DNA of 64,000 nucleotides from Dehalococcoidia bacterium (GTDB lineage: Bacteria > Chloroflexota > Dehalococcoidia > Tepidiformales > Tepidiformaceae): the NCBI GenBank assembly GCA_003104995.1, contig PQAO01000013.1:1-64000 (forward strand). The letters run 5' to 3'. This document shows, piece by piece, positions 49,383 through 57,939 of this stretch; position 1 is the stretch's first letter; every line of letters begins with the position of its first letter. Both the position numbers and the translations under genes were made by a program. The notes under the pieces are model-generated. The model did no database searches. It was given only the letters and a program-made list of their open reading frames with translations, and was not told where the DNA came from.

Positions 49383-50837
49383 TCAGCCCGGGGTCCGCGA
49401 GCCGTTCGTGCGCCGGGCGTGCTCCTCGGCGGCCCGCGCCATGTTCCGCGGCATCCGCCGGAAGATAAAGCCGTGCGCCGGCGCCATCGCGTACCAGTAC
49501 AGCAGCCCCCACACCCCGTTCGGGTGGAACCGCGCCGTCGTGCTCAGCAGCGACCGCCGCTCGTCCAGCGGCGTCACTTCGAATTCGAGCACTGCGGACC
49601 CCGGGAGCTTCATCTCCGCCACCAGCGTCAGCCGCCGGCCCGGCTCCACCGCCGCCACGCGCCAGAAGTCGATCGCGTCGCCAACGCGCACGTCGGTGGG
49701 GTGGCGGCGGCCCCGGCGCATCCCGACGCCCCCGATCGCGCGGTCCAGCAAGGCCCGCAGCCACCAGAGAGAGTCCGCGTAGTAGTACCCGTTCTTCCCG
49801 CCGATCCCGCGCACGACGTCCCAGAGTTCCCCGGCCGGCGCTTCCGCCACCACCTCCCGCGACTCGCCCTTCGAATAGAACGACACGTCCGCGTTGTACC
49901 CGCGGAACGCCAGCACTCCCTCGGCCCAGCGCGCGGGCAGCGGCTCGGTCCGCTCCCGCTCCAGCGCGCTGACCACTGCCTCCGCATACGTGTGCAGGGG
50001 GATCGGGATGACGCCCCGGATCGCGGAGTCGTCCATCAACAGGTCCGTCTTCAGTCCATCGACCAGCGGCCGCGCCACCGAAACGGGCACGCTCGTCACC
50101 AGCCCCAGCCAGTACGACGACAGCCGCGGGGTCAGCACCGGCACGTCGATGGCCCGGAACTTCCGCCCCGTCACGTTCGCGTAGCCCGCCAGCAGGTCCC
50201 GGTAACGCAGTGTCTCGGGGCCCGTCACGTTATACGTCTGCCCGGCGGTCTCCGGGTGCGAAAGCACCTGCACCAGGTACTCCAGCAGGTCGTCGAGTGC
50301 GATCGGCTGCGTCCGGCTGTGCACCCAGCGCGGGGTGACCATCAGCGGCAGGTGGTTCACGAGGTCGCGCAGCACTTCGAAGCCCACCGACCCCGGCCCG
50401 ACGATCAGCCCCGCCCGTAGCTCGGTGACCGGCACCGGCCCCGCGCGCAGCATGTCGCCCGTTTCCAGCCTCGAAGCGAGATGGGCCGAGGCCTCGCCCG
50501 GTGGCCGGGGCCCGCCCAGGTAGATGATCCGCTGCACCCCCGCCGCGGCGGCCGCCTCGCGGAAGTTGCGGGCAGCCTGCTTGTCGCGCCGCGCGAACCC
50601 CCTGCCCCCGCCCATCGAGTGGACCAGGTAATACGCGACTTCGATCCCGGCAAGCACGGCCGCCAGCGAGTCCGGCTTGAGCGCGTCGGCCGAAACCGCC
50701 TCCACCCCCTCCCAGCCGCGCGCTTCGAGCACCTCTGCCCGGCGCGCCGCCGCGCGTACGCGGTGGCCCTCCGCCGCCAGCCGCGGGACAAGGTGGCTGC
50801 CGATGTACCCGCTCGCGCCAAGGACCAGGATGTTCAT
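49383..50837 (-). CDS. SDR family NAD(P)-binding protein with C-terminal DUF2867 domain
   Basis: The 484-residue protein has an atypical SDR (NmrA/complex-I-like) half with MNILVLGASGYIGSHLVPRLA at the N-terminus, and a C-terminal DUF2867/polyketide-cyclase-like half (about 330-484; GGKNGYYYADSLWWLRALLD and DVRVGDAIDFWRV). This two-domain form is common in Actinobacteria and Chloroflexi; its substrate is unknown. ATG 50837 matches the usual family start. Confidence 0.9.
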   Translation of the reverse strand: MNILVLGASGYIGSHLVPRLAAEGHRVRAAARRAEVLEARGWEGVEAVSADALKPDSLAAVLAGIEVAYYLVHSMGGGRGFARRDKQAARNFREAAAAAGVQRIIYLGGPRPPGEASAHLASRLETGDMLRAGPVPVTELRAGLIVGPGSVGFEVLRDLVNHLPLMVTPRWVHSRTQPIALDDLLEYLVQVLSHPETAGQTYNVTGPETLRYRDLLAGYANVTGRKFRAIDVPVLTPRLSSYWLGLVTSVPVSVARPLVDGLKTDLLMDDSAIRGVIPIPLHTYAEAVVSALERERTEPLPARWAEGVLAFRGYNADVSFYSKGESREVVAEAPAGELWDVVRGIGGKNGYYYADSLWWLRALLDRAIGGVGMRRGRRHPTDVRVGDAIDFWRVAAVEPGRRLTLVAEMKLPGSAVLEFEVTPLDERRSLLSTTARFHPNGVWGLLYWYAMAPAHGFIFRRMPRNMARAAEEHARRTNGSRTPG

Positions 50838-50877
50838 GCGGTAATCATGCGGCATCCGCCCTGCGGCTGCCGGTGAG

Positions 50878-51591
50878 TTACAGCCCCAGGGCCTCGCGCA
50901 ACTCCGCCAGGTGGCCGATCACGCGGTCCGGCACGGCCGGGGCGTCGTCCTTCAGCTCCAGCCGGTCGCGGTGGATCCAGGTCGCGTGGATGCCGGCACC
51001 CTGCGCCCCCCGGATGTCCGCGTAGAGGTTGTCGCCCACATGCCAGGCTTCGTCCGGGTTCGCGCCCACGCTCGCCAGGGCATGCTGGAACACCCGCGCG
51101 TCCGGCTTCCCGTGCCCGAACTCGCCCTCGATCACGACCACGTCGACCCGTTCGGCGATGGGGAAGCGCGCGAGCTTCCAGCGCTGCATCTCGGCCGGGC
51201 CGTTCGTCAGCAGGCCGAGCCGGAAGCCCGCGTCACGCAACCGGTCGAGCGTCTCGATTGCGTCATCGAAGAGCTTCATGCGGTTCGACTGTTCGTCCCA
51301 GTAGCGGTCTGAAAGGAGCTTCGCCTGCCCGGCGTTGAGCTTCTTCGCCGCCAGCGCCAACCCGATGTTGTGCGTCCGCGCGTCGTGGAGCCGTGTCCGC
51401 CAGTGCTCAACCGCCGCCTCGTCCTTCCAGAACTCCATCATCTGGTGCCGGATGGCCGTGTTCAGGTCCTCCGGCTCGCAGCCCAGCTCCGGCGCGAAGG
51501 CCGCGCACACGGCTTTCCACGACTCCTGCACCCCGCCCGAGGTGTCGAGCAGGGTGTCATCCATATCGAAGAAGACGGCACGGGGACTCAT
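50878..51591 (-). CDS. HAD-family hydrolase
   Basis: The 237-residue protein has all four HAD motifs: Asp9/Asp11 (FFDMDDTLLD), LLTNGP with Thr/Ser, Lys in FGHGKPDARVF, and HVGDNLYADIRGA. Length and cap fit YjjG/REG-2-like phosphatases of phosphoglycolate or nucleotide type. CACAAT lies 6 nt before the ATG as a possible leaderless -10. Confidence 0.92.
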   Translation of the reverse strand: MSPRAVFFDMDDTLLDTSGGVQESWKAVCAAFAPELGCEPEDLNTAIRHQMMEFWKDEAAVEHWRTRLHDARTHNIGLALAAKKLNAGQAKLLSDRYWDEQSNRMKLFDDAIETLDRLRDAGFRLGLLTNGPAEMQRWKLARFPIAERVDVVVIEGEFGHGKPDARVFQHALASVGANPDEAWHVGDNLYADIRGAQGAGIHATWIHRDRLELKDDAPAVPDRVIGHLAELREALGL

Positions 51592-51742
51592 ACATCTATT
51601 GTGCCATGGATCACTGATGTCGATGGATGATGAGCCGGCATTGCGCCCGGGGGTGAGCCGGGGCCTCCACATCCGAACCACAACGACACCGAACCCTGGC
51701 GCGCCCTTGGCGCTCTCCGCGCCATGGCGGTTGACCCACCGC

Positions 51743-53023
51743 CTACCGCCCGCTCGCCAGGATTGCCGCCTCCCACGCCTCTTTCCCGAACCCGCTGCCC
51801 TCTTCCGGCACTTCCCGGGCGCTCCGGTGCCGCTCCCGCGCAGCGTCGTAGACGTCCGCGATCCGCAGGCCGACCGTGCTCCAGCGGAATCGCTCCACCG
51901 ACCGCTGCGCGGCCCGGCTGAAGTTCGCCCGCAGCTCCGGGTTCCCCAGCAGCACGTCCAGCTTCTCGGCAAATGGCTCGGGGCACCGCCACGGGATCAG
52001 GTATCCGGTGACGCCGTCGGTCACGGTCGAGACCAGCCCCCCGACCCGCGATGCGACCACCGGCGTCCCGCAGGCCATCGATTCGACCGCCACCAGCCCA
52101 AAGCTCTCGTAGTAGCTCGGCACCACGCACACGTCCGCCGCGGAGTAGTAGTCCGGCAGCGAGTCGTGAGTCACGGCGCCCTCGAACCGCACGTTCGCCG
52201 CAATCCCGGCGGCAGCAGCCTGCGCCTGCAGTTCCGCTTTGAGCTCGCGGGCCCGCGCATCGCCGCCAACGATCAGCAGGGTGACATCCCTGCGCTCCAA
52301 TTGGGCCACCGCGTCGACCAGGATTTCCACGCCCTTCAGCTTCTCCAACCGCCCAACCCAGAGCAGCACCGGCGCTTCAGGGTCGAGCCCCAGCTTTGTC
52401 CGCGCCGCCGCCCGGTCGCGGGGCTGGAACAGGTCCAGGTCGATGCCGCACGGCACGGTATGCATCTTTGCCGGGTCGGCCCCGTAGTAGCGTTCGAGCA
52501 GCAGCCGCTCGTGGTCGCTGGCTGTGACGATGGCCGTCGCCCGGCGCGCGATGGTGCGCTCGTGGCGGATGCGCAGCTTCGGCTCTTCCTCGCCGAAGCG
52601 GGCGCGGTTCTTGACCTCGCCGAGCGTGTGGAACATGACCACGTGGGGCAGGTCGAACTCCCGCGCGAGGATGGTCCCGGCCCAGCCGCTCTGCCAGTAG
52701 TGGCTGTGGATGAGGTCGTAGCCCCCGGGCTGTTGCGTCACGAACTGGCGCATGTTCCGGGCGAACTCCGGCAGCGACTCGACGATCTCTTCCTTCTCGA
52801 TGGGTGTCGCCGGCCCCGCATCGATGCGGACCAGGCGCAGGTTGGGCGCGACCTGTTCCACCCGCGGCAGTTCGCCATCGCGCCGCGTGAAGATGTCCAC
52901 CTCGTACCCGAGCCGCGCCAGCTCGCGCGAGAGTTCGAGCACGTAGACGTTCATCCCGCCCGTCTCGCGGCCGCCAAGCGGTGCGAGCGGACTGGTGTGC
53001 GCCGAAACCTGGGCAATGCGCAT
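51743..53023 (-). CDS. GT4 glycosyltransferase, MshA-like
   Basis: The 426-residue GT-B glycosyltransferase begins MRIAQVSAHTSPLAPLGG and continues with GGMNVYVLELSRELARLG, IFTRR and LIHSHYWQSG. These are the same motifs as the mycothiol enzyme MshA, which transfers GlcNAc to inositol 3-phosphate. The C-terminal donor site has VGRLEKLKG and YYESFGLVAVESMACGTPVVAS. Sucrose-type GT4 enzymes are also close. ATG 53023 places the family start. An inositol-phosphate synthase is encoded 5 kb away. Confidence 0.88.
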   Translation of the reverse strand: MRIAQVSAHTSPLAPLGGRETGGMNVYVLELSRELARLGYEVDIFTRRDGELPRVEQVAPNLRLVRIDAGPATPIEKEEIVESLPEFARNMRQFVTQQPGGYDLIHSHYWQSGWAGTILAREFDLPHVVMFHTLGEVKNRARFGEEEPKLRIRHERTIARRATAIVTASDHERLLLERYYGADPAKMHTVPCGIDLDLFQPRDRAAARTKLGLDPEAPVLLWVGRLEKLKGVEILVDAVAQLERRDVTLLIVGGDARARELKAELQAQAAAAGIAANVRFEGAVTHDSLPDYYSAADVCVVPSYYESFGLVAVESMACGTPVVASRVGGLVSTVTDGVTGYLIPWRCPEPFAEKLDVLLGNPELRANFSRAAQRSVERFRWSTVGLRIADVYDAARERHRSAREVPEEGSGFGKEAWEAAILASGR

Positions 53024-53121
53024 CTGGCTTCCGGTACCCCTCGTACCCCGGCCCTGCGCCGGGGACCTTCTATTGTGCCGCATCGAGAACCGGCTTGCGC
53101 GGGCAAGCACCCTCCTGGCCC

Positions 53122-53643
53122 TCAGAGTTTCGAGAACTTGGCGACTTCGATGATTCGCGTCAGCCTGTCGCGAATGCCGGTGCAGCAGTCGTACATCTCG
53201 TCGGAATACCGAACGACGTGTTCGGGGTTCAACCGGCTCACGATTGCCTCGAAGGTGGCGTAGTCTCCCGACTCTGGGCAGAACAGCCAGGTCTTCTCTC
53301 TGAGATCGTTCCGGCTGGCCACATCGTGCAACTCACTGCGAAGTGTCGGTGCGCCCACCAGGGTATTCTTTGGCTGAAATGCCACGATTAGATCATGGTG
53401 AGACGCAAGTTCGATCTGTGCAGCGAGGAAGTCCACTACCCCGGGGGGGACTTCAGTCTCCGGGAAGCGGACGTCAACTCCTTCCTCAGCCAACCACGAA
53501 GCTATCAGAGCCCTTTTTTCGAAGTCGGGAAAGTAGCTCCGGTCGCTGCCACAAAATCCTTGGCCGTAGACGAAGCATGATAGAGGAACCCCTTCGGTAC
53601 TCGGCCATGCCGCTCGAAGCCGGTCCGGATCGGGCCAGGGCAT
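53122..53643 (-). CDS. Unknown Rossmann-like protein (putative effector of DUF3467 locus C)
   Basis: The 173-residue cytosolic protein has alternating strands and helices: SCFVYGQGF near 22, WLAEEGVDVRFPETE near 50, ASHHDLIVAFQPKNTLVGAP near 79 and RSELHDVASRN near 102. The last pair is loosely like the Gx...E of nucleoside deoxyribosyltransferase/TIR-type folds. Assignment is weak. It starts directly after the stop of the winged-helix gene. Confidence 0.5.
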   Translation of the reverse strand: MPWPDPDRLRAAWPSTEGVPLSCFVYGQGFCGSDRSYFPDFEKRALIASWLAEEGVDVRFPETEVPPGVVDFLAAQIELASHHDLIVAFQPKNTLVGAPTLRSELHDVASRNDLREKTWLFCPESGDYATFEAIVSRLNPEHVVRYSDEMYDCCTGIRDRLTRIIEVAKFSKL

Positions 53644-54042
53644 CTAAGCTCTGGCAACAGCTGGGAATCGGTGCTCGAACTCCTCGAGTGCGGCGCGCCC
53701 AAGGGCGGTGATGTGGATGGCGTTGGCCCCCTCAACCGCATAACCGGCACGCAGCAGGTACGCGAGGCCGAGCCAGTCACGCGCACTTTCAAAGACCTCC
53801 TCGAGTTCCGCCACTCGGACGAGGCCGCTGTCCGAGAGCCTCGAAAGCATTCTATAGGCCTCCGTAGTAGATAACGCCGAAGCACGCGCGTACGCACCCC
53901 CGGCGGTCCTTGGTGGCCATGAGCTAGCGATGGAGGTCGCTGTAGGGTAATCACCCCTTCTCGTCCCTATGAGTCGCGATGACTCATCACTCGAGGTACT
54001 GACGACACGCAAAGGTAGGGTGTCGGACAAATGGTGGTTCAT
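53644..54042 (-). CDS. Winged-helix-like protein, 132 aa
   Basis: The segment ALSTTEAYRMLSRLSDSGLVRVAELEEVF (about 56-84) looks like a winged-helix DNA-binding unit, and the C-terminus ends in a helical region (ITALGRAALEEFEHRF). The first 50 residues are low-complexity. The start overlaps DUF3467 by 4 nt (ATGA). It is likely the regulator or antitoxin-like member of the operon. Confidence 0.55.
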   Translation of the reverse strand: MNHHLSDTLPLRVVSTSSDESSRLIGTRRGDYPTATSIASSWPPRTAGGAYARASALSTTEAYRMLSRLSDSGLVRVAELEEVFESARDWLGLAYLLRAGYAVEGANAIHITALGRAALEEFEHRFPAVARA

Positions 54043-54380
54043 TCGGTGCCCTCCTCCCGGGGTCTAAAGACGGTGCCTTCCTCTGCTTTCTCCAACTGGG
54101 TGAGCAGAGCCATCGCAAGTCCCCTTGCCACTCTAATCGGCAGGCGGATCCGTACGCTAGAGATAGCCGGGTAGATACCCATCTCGACTTGCTCCCGGAA
54201 CCGCTCACCATCCGCGCTGGAAATGAGTGTGGCGAAGTCGATGGTGATGTCCTCCGGAGTCTGCCCCACATTCGCGAAATTCGCGTAAATGCCGGCAGAG
54301 TCAACCACCGGCTCAACAATGGCGGGCTTGGCCATTACGTAACCATCCGGGGGATCCGCACTCTCGGGTCTTGGTTTCAT
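54039..54380 (-). CDS. DUF3467 protein (locus C)
   Basis: The 113-residue protein contains the DUF3467 pattern IYANFANVGQTPEDITIDFATL (about 31-52) and SVRIRLPIRVARGLAMALLTQLEKAEE (about 75-101). ATG 54380 (GAGG 9 nt upstream) is chosen; GTG 54395 is an alternative. A TATACT box lies about 32 nt upstream. It heads a three-gene operon with a winged-helix protein and a Rossmann-like protein. It is divergent from the nitrilase gene. Confidence 0.75.
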   Translation of the reverse strand: MKPRPESADPPDGYVMAKPAIVEPVVDSAGIYANFANVGQTPEDITIDFATLISSADGERFREQVEMGIYPAISSVRIRLPIRVARGLAMALLTQLEKAEEGTVFRPREEGTE

Positions 54381-54440
54381 TCCCCAATGCCTCACTCACA
54401 CGAGTGCGGCCAGTATACCGCGGCTGCTGCCTCTCGGAGA

Positions 54441-54446
54441 TATACT
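54441..54446 (+). promoter_or_regulatory. Candidate -10 box of a leaderless promoter for the nitrilase gene
   Basis: TATACT lies 7 nt before ATG 54454 with no ribosome site. It is 24 bp from a TATACT on the opposite strand (54412-54417), which may serve the DUF3467 operon. Confidence 0.45.
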
Positions 54447-54453
54447 CCGATTC

Positions 54454-56007
54454 ATGCAACCCTTCCGCGTCGCCCTCTGCCAGGTCCGCGCCTTCGATAT
54501 CGAGGACGCTGAGGAGAACCTCCAGAACATCCTCCGCGCACTCGATGAAGCCGGGGCCGCCGGCGCCCAACTCGTCGGCCTGCCCGAGTGCGCCTACCCG
54601 GCCTACTACCTCAGGGATGCCAACCCGTACGCCCGTCCCGGTGTCCGCCCGTTCGATGAGGTTGCCGCCCTCCTGGCCGCGAAAGCCCGCCAGTACGGCT
54701 ACTGGCTCGCCGCGGGCATCGCTGTGCCCCATGCCTCCGGCCGCGTCACCAACAGCGGGCTCATCTTCGGCCCCGATGGCGAACGCAAGGGCCAGTACGA
54801 CAAGAGCTTCCTCTGGCACTTCGACAACACCTGGTTCGAGCGCGGGACCGCATTCCCCGTGTGGGACGCCGGCTTCTGCCGCTTCGGCGTCCTCATCTGC
54901 GCCGATGGCCGCCAGCCCGAGGTCGCCCGCTCGCTCGCCGTCAACGGCGCCGAGGTCATCATGGACCTCACCGCCTGGGTCTCCTGGGGCCGCGAAGTGC
55001 CCGAACTCACGACCACCCAGTGCGAATACCTGATGCCGGCGCGCGCATACGAAAACGGCGTCTGGGTCGCCGCCGCCGACAAGTGGGGCCCCGAAGCGGG
55101 GAGCATCATCTACGCCGGCCGCTCGTGCGTGATCGACCCCGCCGGTGTCACCCGTGTCTGTGCGCCCAGCGACCGCGATACGGTGGTCGTCTTCGATATC
55201 GACCCCATGGAGGCGCCCGCTGGCATCCCGCGCCGCCCCGCGCTCTATCGCCGCCTCGTCGAGCCGACAGCATCGCTCCCGGTGACAAAGCTGCTCGATG
55301 AGCCGCTCGTGCCCGCGAGGGAGAACCGCCGCGTCGCCGTGGTTCCCTCGCCCGCCGAGTTCGACGCCGACGCCATTGCGCTCGCGTACCGCGAACTCCG
55401 CGCCCAGGATGCGGACATCGTCGTCTTCGGTGGCATGACCGGCCCCGAGGGCTGGCAGGTTGGCCTCCCGGAGGTCGAAGCCGCCGTGAAGGCTGCCGGA
55501 GGGGCCGCGGTGATAGCGGTATCCACGTCCGGCTGTTCCGCGCACCAGTCGGTCGTCCTCGTCACGCCCGAAGCCACGGTCGAACACACGGCTACCCACG
55601 GGCGCGGCATCCAGCTCGGCGAAACCCCGTCGCCGGTCATCCCGACCCCCGCCGGCAACGTCGGCCTCCTTTGCGGCGATGAGGGTTTCGTGCCCGAGGT
55701 CGCCCGCGTGCTCATGCTCGAAGGCGCCGACATCCTCGCCTGGCCGCTCTTTGCCGCCGATGACATGACCGAACGCATCGCCCGCGCCCGAAGCGACGAG
55801 AACCGCGTTTACACGGCGGTTGCCTGGCCCGGCGGCGCCCAGGTCATCGCCCCGACCGGAGCGCCGCTCACCATCTCGCCCGCGGGCACCGGCGTGGCCA
55901 TGGCAGTCCAGGTAAACCGGGCGCTCTCGCGCTGGAAGGACATGGCGCCCGGCACCAACGCCCTGACCGACCGCATCCCGGAAGCGTACGAGGCGCTCGT
56001 CCGGTAG
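54454..56007 (+). CDS. Double carbon-nitrogen hydrolase (nitrilase superfamily), second domain degenerate
   Basis: The 517-residue protein has two nitrilase-like domains. Domain 1 (1-265) keeps the catalytic triad Glu45 (GLPECAYP), Lys117 (YDKSFLWH) and Cys149 (LICADGRQPE), so amidase/nitrilase activity is expected. Domain 2 (about 293-517) has the same fold pattern, but the Glu site reads VVFGGMTGPEG and the Lys site is lost. Cys407 remains (GLLCGDEGFVPE). It may be structural or regulatory. Substrate unknown. Confidence 0.9.
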   Translation: MQPFRVALCQVRAFDIEDAEENLQNILRALDEAGAAGAQLVGLPECAYPAYYLRDANPYARPGVRPFDEVAALLAAKARQYGYWLAAGIAVPHASGRVTNSGLIFGPDGERKGQYDKSFLWHFDNTWFERGTAFPVWDAGFCRFGVLICADGRQPEVARSLAVNGAEVIMDLTAWVSWGREVPELTTTQCEYLMPARAYENGVWVAAADKWGPEAGSIIYAGRSCVIDPAGVTRVCAPSDRDTVVVFDIDPMEAPAGIPRRPALYRRLVEPTASLPVTKLLDEPLVPARENRRVAVVPSPAEFDADAIALAYRELRAQDADIVVFGGMTGPEGWQVGLPEVEAAVKAAGGAAVIAVSTSGCSAHQSVVLVTPEATVEHTATHGRGIQLGETPSPVIPTPAGNVGLLCGDEGFVPEVARVLMLEGADILAWPLFAADDMTERIARARSDENRVYTAVAWPGGAQVIAPTGAPLTISPAGTGVAMAVQVNRALSRWKDMAPGTNALTDRIPEAYEALVR

Positions 56008-56010
56008 TCC

Positions 56011-56859
56011 CTATTCGAACTGCCGCGCCAGTGCCATCACATTGGCGACGTACTCATGCGTGTCTTCGAACATCCCGTACGTTTCGATGCTCTTCCACCC
56101 CTGGTAGTAGAACGCCAGCGCGAGCTCGATGTCCCAATCGGCCTGCTGGAGCAGTTGGGCATAGACCGCCGCCCCGAGGCGGATGTTGTCCCGCGCGTTC
56201 GTCTCCCAGTTCACCGCGTCCGGCGCCAGGTATTCGAGCCCCCACTCGGCCGTGGCCGGCATCAACTGCATCGTGCCGATTGCCCCCACCGGGCTCACCA
56301 TAGCCTGGTTCCAGCCGCTTTCGAGCCACGCCAGCCCGAGCAGCAGCGGCTGCCACACGCCGAACTCCTCCGCGGCCGCCCGGATCACCACCTCGGTCCC
56401 GGCGTGGCTGAGCGGCGGCGGCGCGTTCCGGGCCGGCGGGATTTCCAGCACCTGGCCCACGTAAACCACGTTCGGGTCCGCGATCGCGTTGATTTCGAGC
56501 AGCTCACCGAGGGTCACGCCATGGTCCCGCGCGATCGTCAACAGGAACTCACCCTCAGCCACCGTGTGCGACCGTGTCGCAGGTGGCGCCACGGCGGGCT
56601 CACCGGGCCCGACCCGCAGGACCTGGCCCGCGAAGATGACGTTCGGGTCTGCGATGCCGTTATCCGCGGCGATCGCCTCGAGCGAAAGCCCGTAGCGCGC
56701 CGCGATGCTGGAGAGTGTCTCTCCCGGCTGGACCTCGTGGGTCTGGTTCGCAGAGGCGAGCGAGACCGGCAGCGCAACCGCAAGAGCCACCAGCAGTATC
56801 GCCGGCAGATGCGCGCGCAAACCGTGCCTCGCCGCCGAACGGGGGGTATTCGGCGTCAT
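56011..56859 (-). CDS. LysM-containing lytic transglycosylase
   Basis: The 282-residue exported protein has a signal/anchor helix (about 15-36), two LysM peptidoglycan-binding modules (about 40-83 and 97-142; HEVQPGETLSSIAARYG and HTVAEGEFLLTIARDHG) and an SLT domain (about 155-282). The catalytic Glu is in GLAWLESGWN, with GAIGTMQLMPATAEWG. It should cut glycan strands by forming anhydro-MurNAc. ATG 56859 is preferred over TTG 56898. Confidence 0.93.
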   Translation of the reverse strand: MTPNTPRSAARHGLRAHLPAILLVALAVALPVSLASANQTHEVQPGETLSSIAARYGLSLEAIAADNGIADPNVIFAGQVLRVGPGEPAVAPPATRSHTVAEGEFLLTIARDHGVTLGELLEINAIADPNVVYVGQVLEIPPARNAPPPLSHAGTEVVIRAAAEEFGVWQPLLLGLAWLESGWNQAMVSPVGAIGTMQLMPATAEWGLEYLAPDAVNWETNARDNIRLGAAVYAQLLQQADWDIELALAFYYQGWKSIETYGMFEDTHEYVANVMALARQFE

Positions 56860-56930
56860 GGGCCGTTGATATTCGCCGATCTTTATGGCGCGTTGCAAGC
56901 CGTGGGTAAGGCCGGCCTGTCCCGCGCCCG

Positions 56931-57782
56931 CTAGAACAGGCTCACCGCTGGGTTGTTTCCGGCCAGCAGGTCATCGAAGCGCTGCTTCACGGCCGCCCTG
57001 ATGTGGTCCTGCGCAGGGACGATGTAGAAGCGGTCGTTCACCACGGCGTCCAGCACCTGTTCGGCCACTTCCTCGGGCGCGAAGCCGGTCTTCACGAATT
57101 GCTCGATCATCGCCCGGCCCTGCTGCTGTTGCGGCGTGGCCTTGCTCCGGTCGTTTGGCGGCCCGAACTCCTCGGGCCGGTTTCGCTCCGCATCCAGGAT
57201 CTGCGTATTCACCCACCCGGGGCACAGCACCGAGGCCGAGAGCTTCGCGCCGATCGCCCGGAACTGCTTATAGAGCCCCTCCGTCAGGCACACGACGCCG
57301 TGCTTCGAGACGCTGTACGGGTCGGCCCCGGTGAGCAGCCCCGCCACCGAGGCCGTGTTCACGATGTGGCCCTCCTCGCCGTTCTCCAGCATCCGGGGCA
57401 CGAACGCGCGGATGCCGTGGAGCACGCCCATGAAGTTCACGCCGAACACCCAGTCCCAGTCGCGCAGCGGCGCTTCCCACACCGGCAACCCCGAACCACC
57501 CACCACCCCCGCGTTGTTGCACAGGATGTGGACATTCCCGAAGGCCGAAAACGCGGTGTCGGCGAGCTTCTGGATGTTGCCCTCCTGCAGCACGTTGGTG
57601 CGCACAGTGAGCGCCTTCGCGCCCTTCGCCCGGATGGCCGCCTCGGCCATCGCCAACGGCTCGCTCTCGATGTCGGCGAGCACCACCTGCATGCCCTCAT
57701 CGGCAAAACGGTGGGCAAAGGCCAGGCCCATCCCGCTCGCCGCGCCGGTCACGACGGCAACCCTCCCTGCCAGGTCTTTCAT
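56931..57782 (-). CDS. Short-chain dehydrogenase/reductase
   Basis: The 283-residue classical SDR has the cofactor motif TGAASGMG (about 12-19), ADIESEP for NAD(H) preference, NNAGVVGG, and the active site Tyr-x-x-x-Lys in YSVSKHGVV with upstream Ser (NTASVAG). Substrate unknown. The minus-strand leader carries GGAGG 10 nt upstream. Confidence 0.92.
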   Translation of the reverse strand: MKDLAGRVAVVTGAASGMGLAFAHRFADEGMQVVLADIESEPLAMAEAAIRAKGAKALTVRTNVLQEGNIQKLADTAFSAFGNVHILCNNAGVVGGSGLPVWEAPLRDWDWVFGVNFMGVLHGIRAFVPRMLENGEEGHIVNTASVAGLLTGADPYSVSKHGVVCLTEGLYKQFRAIGAKLSASVLCPGWVNTQILDAERNRPEEFGPPNDRSKATPQQQQGRAMIEQFVKTGFAPEEVAEQVLDAVVNDRFYIVPAQDHIRAAVKQRFDDLLAGNNPAVSLF

Positions 57783-57939
57783 CCGTTCAAGTCCTCCGTC
57801 TCAAACTGTGGACGGGGACTGTACACCACCGCCCGCCTGGTGCGCTCCGGGGAGACGTTGCAGTTGGGTACTTGACAGGCTGTTCTAGACTTCCCGCAAC
57901 CGGACACACAGTAGCCCGGCCGGCCACAAGAGGTCCCCC

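Noticed and set aside
51335-53263. 642-codon open frame on the plus strand
   Set aside because: Antisense to the HAD and GT4 genes; no domain.
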